A DNA stretch of 6,168 nucleotides from Clostridia bacterium (GTDB lineage Bacteria; Bacillota; Clostridia; Oscillospirales; QAMX01), in contig JAKSPX010000103.1 in NCBI GenBank assembly GCA_024404415.1, positions 1 through 6,168 on the forward strand, read 5' to 3'. Below the pieces are notes generated by a model, which was given only the letters and a program-made list of their open reading frames with translations, ran no database searches and was not told where the DNA came from. Shown piece by piece: positions 5,595-6,168 of this stretch. The translations under genes and the position numbers were made by a program. Numbering within the stretch: the first letter of the stretch is position 1; each line of letters opens with the position of its first letter.

Positions 5595-5619
5595 TATTCT
5601 CCCGAAGAGCGGAAGAATA
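5595..5619 (-). promoter_or_regulatory. Leader hairpin of the acyl carrier protein message
   Basis: On the minus strand TATTCTTCCG and CGGGAGAATA close a CTCTT loop with ten pairs, one being a G-U wobble. On the plus strand the same position is a C/A mismatch, so the stem is favoured in the minus-strand RNA. It lies about 20 bases after the predicted start, in a leader of about 170 bases. No known riboswitch is recognised. Confidence 0.45.
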
Positions 5620-5648
5620 TGAAAAGGGAACACACCGGGCACAAGTTT

Positions 5649-5677
5649 AGTATAGCGAATCACGTGCAAAATGTCAA
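5649..5677 (-). promoter_or_regulatory. Promoter of the acyl carrier protein gene
   Basis: Minus strand: TTGACA (5672-5677), 17 bases, TATACT (5649-5654), nearly perfect consensus. The start would be near 5642, so the leader to ATG 5469 is about 170 bases, unusually long for a small housekeeping gene. Between leader hairpin and start codon I see no other coding sequence. Confidence 0.85.
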
Positions 5678-5683
5678 GCATTA

Positions 5684-5725
5684 TCTCATCATTTATATGA
5701 GAAATGTCTCATCTTTTGTATGAGA
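5684..5725. promoter_or_regulatory. Candidate operator: two tandem TCTCAT-N7-ATGAGA palindromes
   Basis: TCTCAT (5684-5689), 7 bases, ATGAGA (5697-5702), 4 bases, TCTCAT (5707-5712), 7 bases, ATGAGA (5720-5725). Both palindromes are perfect and repeat with a 23-base period. They begin 7 bases upstream of the acyl carrier protein -35 box and end 26 bases before the tRNA -35 box. This regular spacing is typical of a dimeric transcription factor, possibly two dimers. It does not match the FapR or FabT sites I know. The regulator is not in the window. Confidence 0.7.
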
Positions 5726-5750
5726 AAGGCGCCTCAACGGCGGCTCGGAC

Positions 5751-5779
5751 TTGACAAATGGCGGGAAATGGTGTATGCT
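5751..5779 (+). promoter_or_regulatory. Promoter of the tRNA-Arg gene
   Basis: TTGACA (5751-5756), 17 bases, TATGCT (5774-5779). The start would be near 5786, about 10 bases before the mature tRNA. Confidence 0.85.
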
Positions 5780-5796
5780 ATCAAAGCTTGAGATTT

Positions 5797-5873
5797 GCCC
5801 TCGTAGCTCAGCTGGATAGAGCGTCCGCCTCCTAAGCGGAAGGCCACGCGTTCGAATCGCGTCGAGGGTGCCA
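5797..5873 (+). tRNA. tRNA-Arg (anticodon CCT)
   Basis: This 77-base cloverleaf includes an encoded CCA. The acceptor stem GCCCTCG pairs with CGAGGGT (one G-U at the first pair), discriminator G, then CCA. The anticodon stem TCCGC/GCGGA encloses loop CTCCTAA, giving anticodon CCT at 5831-5833, which reads the AGG arginine codon. The T arm is ACGCG-TTCGAAT-CGCGT and the D arm GCTC-AGCTGGATA-GAGC. It is a single-gene unit with its own promoter and terminator. Confidence 0.97.
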
Positions 5874-5876
5874 TGT

Positions 5877-5915
5877 AAAAACCCGCTTTTGCCAAATTGA
5901 CAAAAGCGGGTTTTT
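5877..5915 (+). terminator. Strong intrinsic terminator after the tRNA
   Basis: A perfect 15-bp stem, AAAAACCCGCTTTTG (5877-5891) with its complement (5901-5915), closes a 9-base loop and ends in TTTTT. The A-run on the other arm would let it act on both strands. It starts 4 bases after the tRNA CCA. Confidence 0.95.
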
Positions 5916-5918
5916 ACA

Positions 5919-6110
5919 ATGATATCCGTTCCTCGTCGGAACGGGTGATATATCTTCGATATGATGTCGCACTGCGTGCGATGATATACGCCTGCGGGCG
6001 TATGAGGGGAACGGGTATCATAATATTTGCCATAGCAAATATATCATGCCGAGCAAAGCGAGGTATATCATGCTTGCGCGGCATGTATATCTTTTCGCGT
6101 CAGCGATATA
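5919..6110. repeat. Array of mini-hairpins with AT-rich linkers
   Basis: This stretch has no gene but consists of successive small stems: CCGTTCC/GGAACGG (5926-5944), ATATC-TTC-GATAT (5950-5962), TCGCAC-TGC-GTGCGA (5967-5981), ATACGCC-TGCG-GGCGTAT (5986-6003), ATATTTGC-CATA-GCAAATAT (6023-6042), ATGCC..GGTAT with inner GC-AAA-GC (6046-6066), CATGC/GCATG (6069-6085) and TCGC-GTCA-GCGA (6095-6106). Linkers are variants of GATAT/ATATC. In addition, bases 5919-5932 can pair over 14 bp (one G-U) with 6008-6021, enclosing the first stems. The plan resembles the TTC-linked array at 4155-4232. A short frame (5897-6118) across it has no ribosome binding site and is not a gene. Confidence 0.75.
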
Positions 6111-6148
6111 TCACTTGACGTCGGCTAATCATTATGACAGGAATACAG

Positions 6149-6159
6149 TATAATTGACA
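6149..6159 (+). promoter_or_regulatory. Possible promoter elements at the window end
   Basis: A perfect TATAAT (6149-6154) has only a weak -35 (TAATCA, 6126-6131) at 17 bases. It overlaps a perfect TTGACA (6154-6159) whose -10 would lie beyond the window. One of these may start the next plus-strand gene; it cannot be decided from this window. Confidence 0.35.
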
Positions 6160-6168
6160 TTCGTGATG

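Overview
The window looks like chromosomal DNA of a Gram-positive anaerobic bacterium of the class Clostridia, probably an Oscillospirales/Ruminococcaceae-type gut organism. This is an inference. It rests on GC-rich codon use, strong AGGAGG-type ribosome binding sites, consensus sigma-A-like promoters with 17-base spacers, a biotin-dependent Na+-pumping decarboxylase, an intracellular GH43-type glycosidase, and intergenic spaces packed with small hairpin repeats. No phage, transposase, CRISPR or plasmid gene is visible.

Layout. Bases 1-133 are non-coding, with two copies of a 22-base repeat and tiny hairpins. A minus-strand operon (2065 down to 134) holds a MATE-family exporter, broken by one in-frame TGA, and an unrecognised 180-residue protein 3 bases downstream. 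A two-sided promoter space (2066-2376) separates it from a plus-strand operon for the gamma (2377-2745) and beta (2742-3944) membrane subunits of a sodium-ion-translocating decarboxylase. These overlap by 4 bases and end at a strong hairpin. The alpha (carboxyltransferase) and biotin-carrier subunits are not in the window. A 368-base spacer (3945-4312) is almost entirely hairpin DNA: four members of one REP-like family (two in each orientation, stems covarying) around a tandem array of four mini-hairpins joined by TTC. Then come a cytoplasmic GH43-like glycosidase (4313-5182), a probable shared terminator, and a convergent, divergent-sequence acyl carrier protein (5469-5245).

The acyl carrier protein has a consensus promoter, a leader of about 170 bases with a hairpin, and, just upstream of its -35 box, four regularly spaced half-sites (TCTCAT/ATGAGA) that look like a repressor operator. 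Facing away is a tRNA-Arg(CCT) with its own consensus promoter and a perfect 15-bp terminator. Bases 5919-6110 hold a second, AT-linked array of mini-hairpins, and the window ends in what may be the promoter of the next gene.

How the parts work together. The decarboxylase beta and gamma subunits would turn carboxylic acid decarboxylation into a Na+ gradient, and MATE exporters are often Na+- or H+-driven, but nothing shows that the neighbours act in one pathway. The genes look like ordinary independent transcription units. The most unusual content is the non-coding hairpin systems and the candidate operator.
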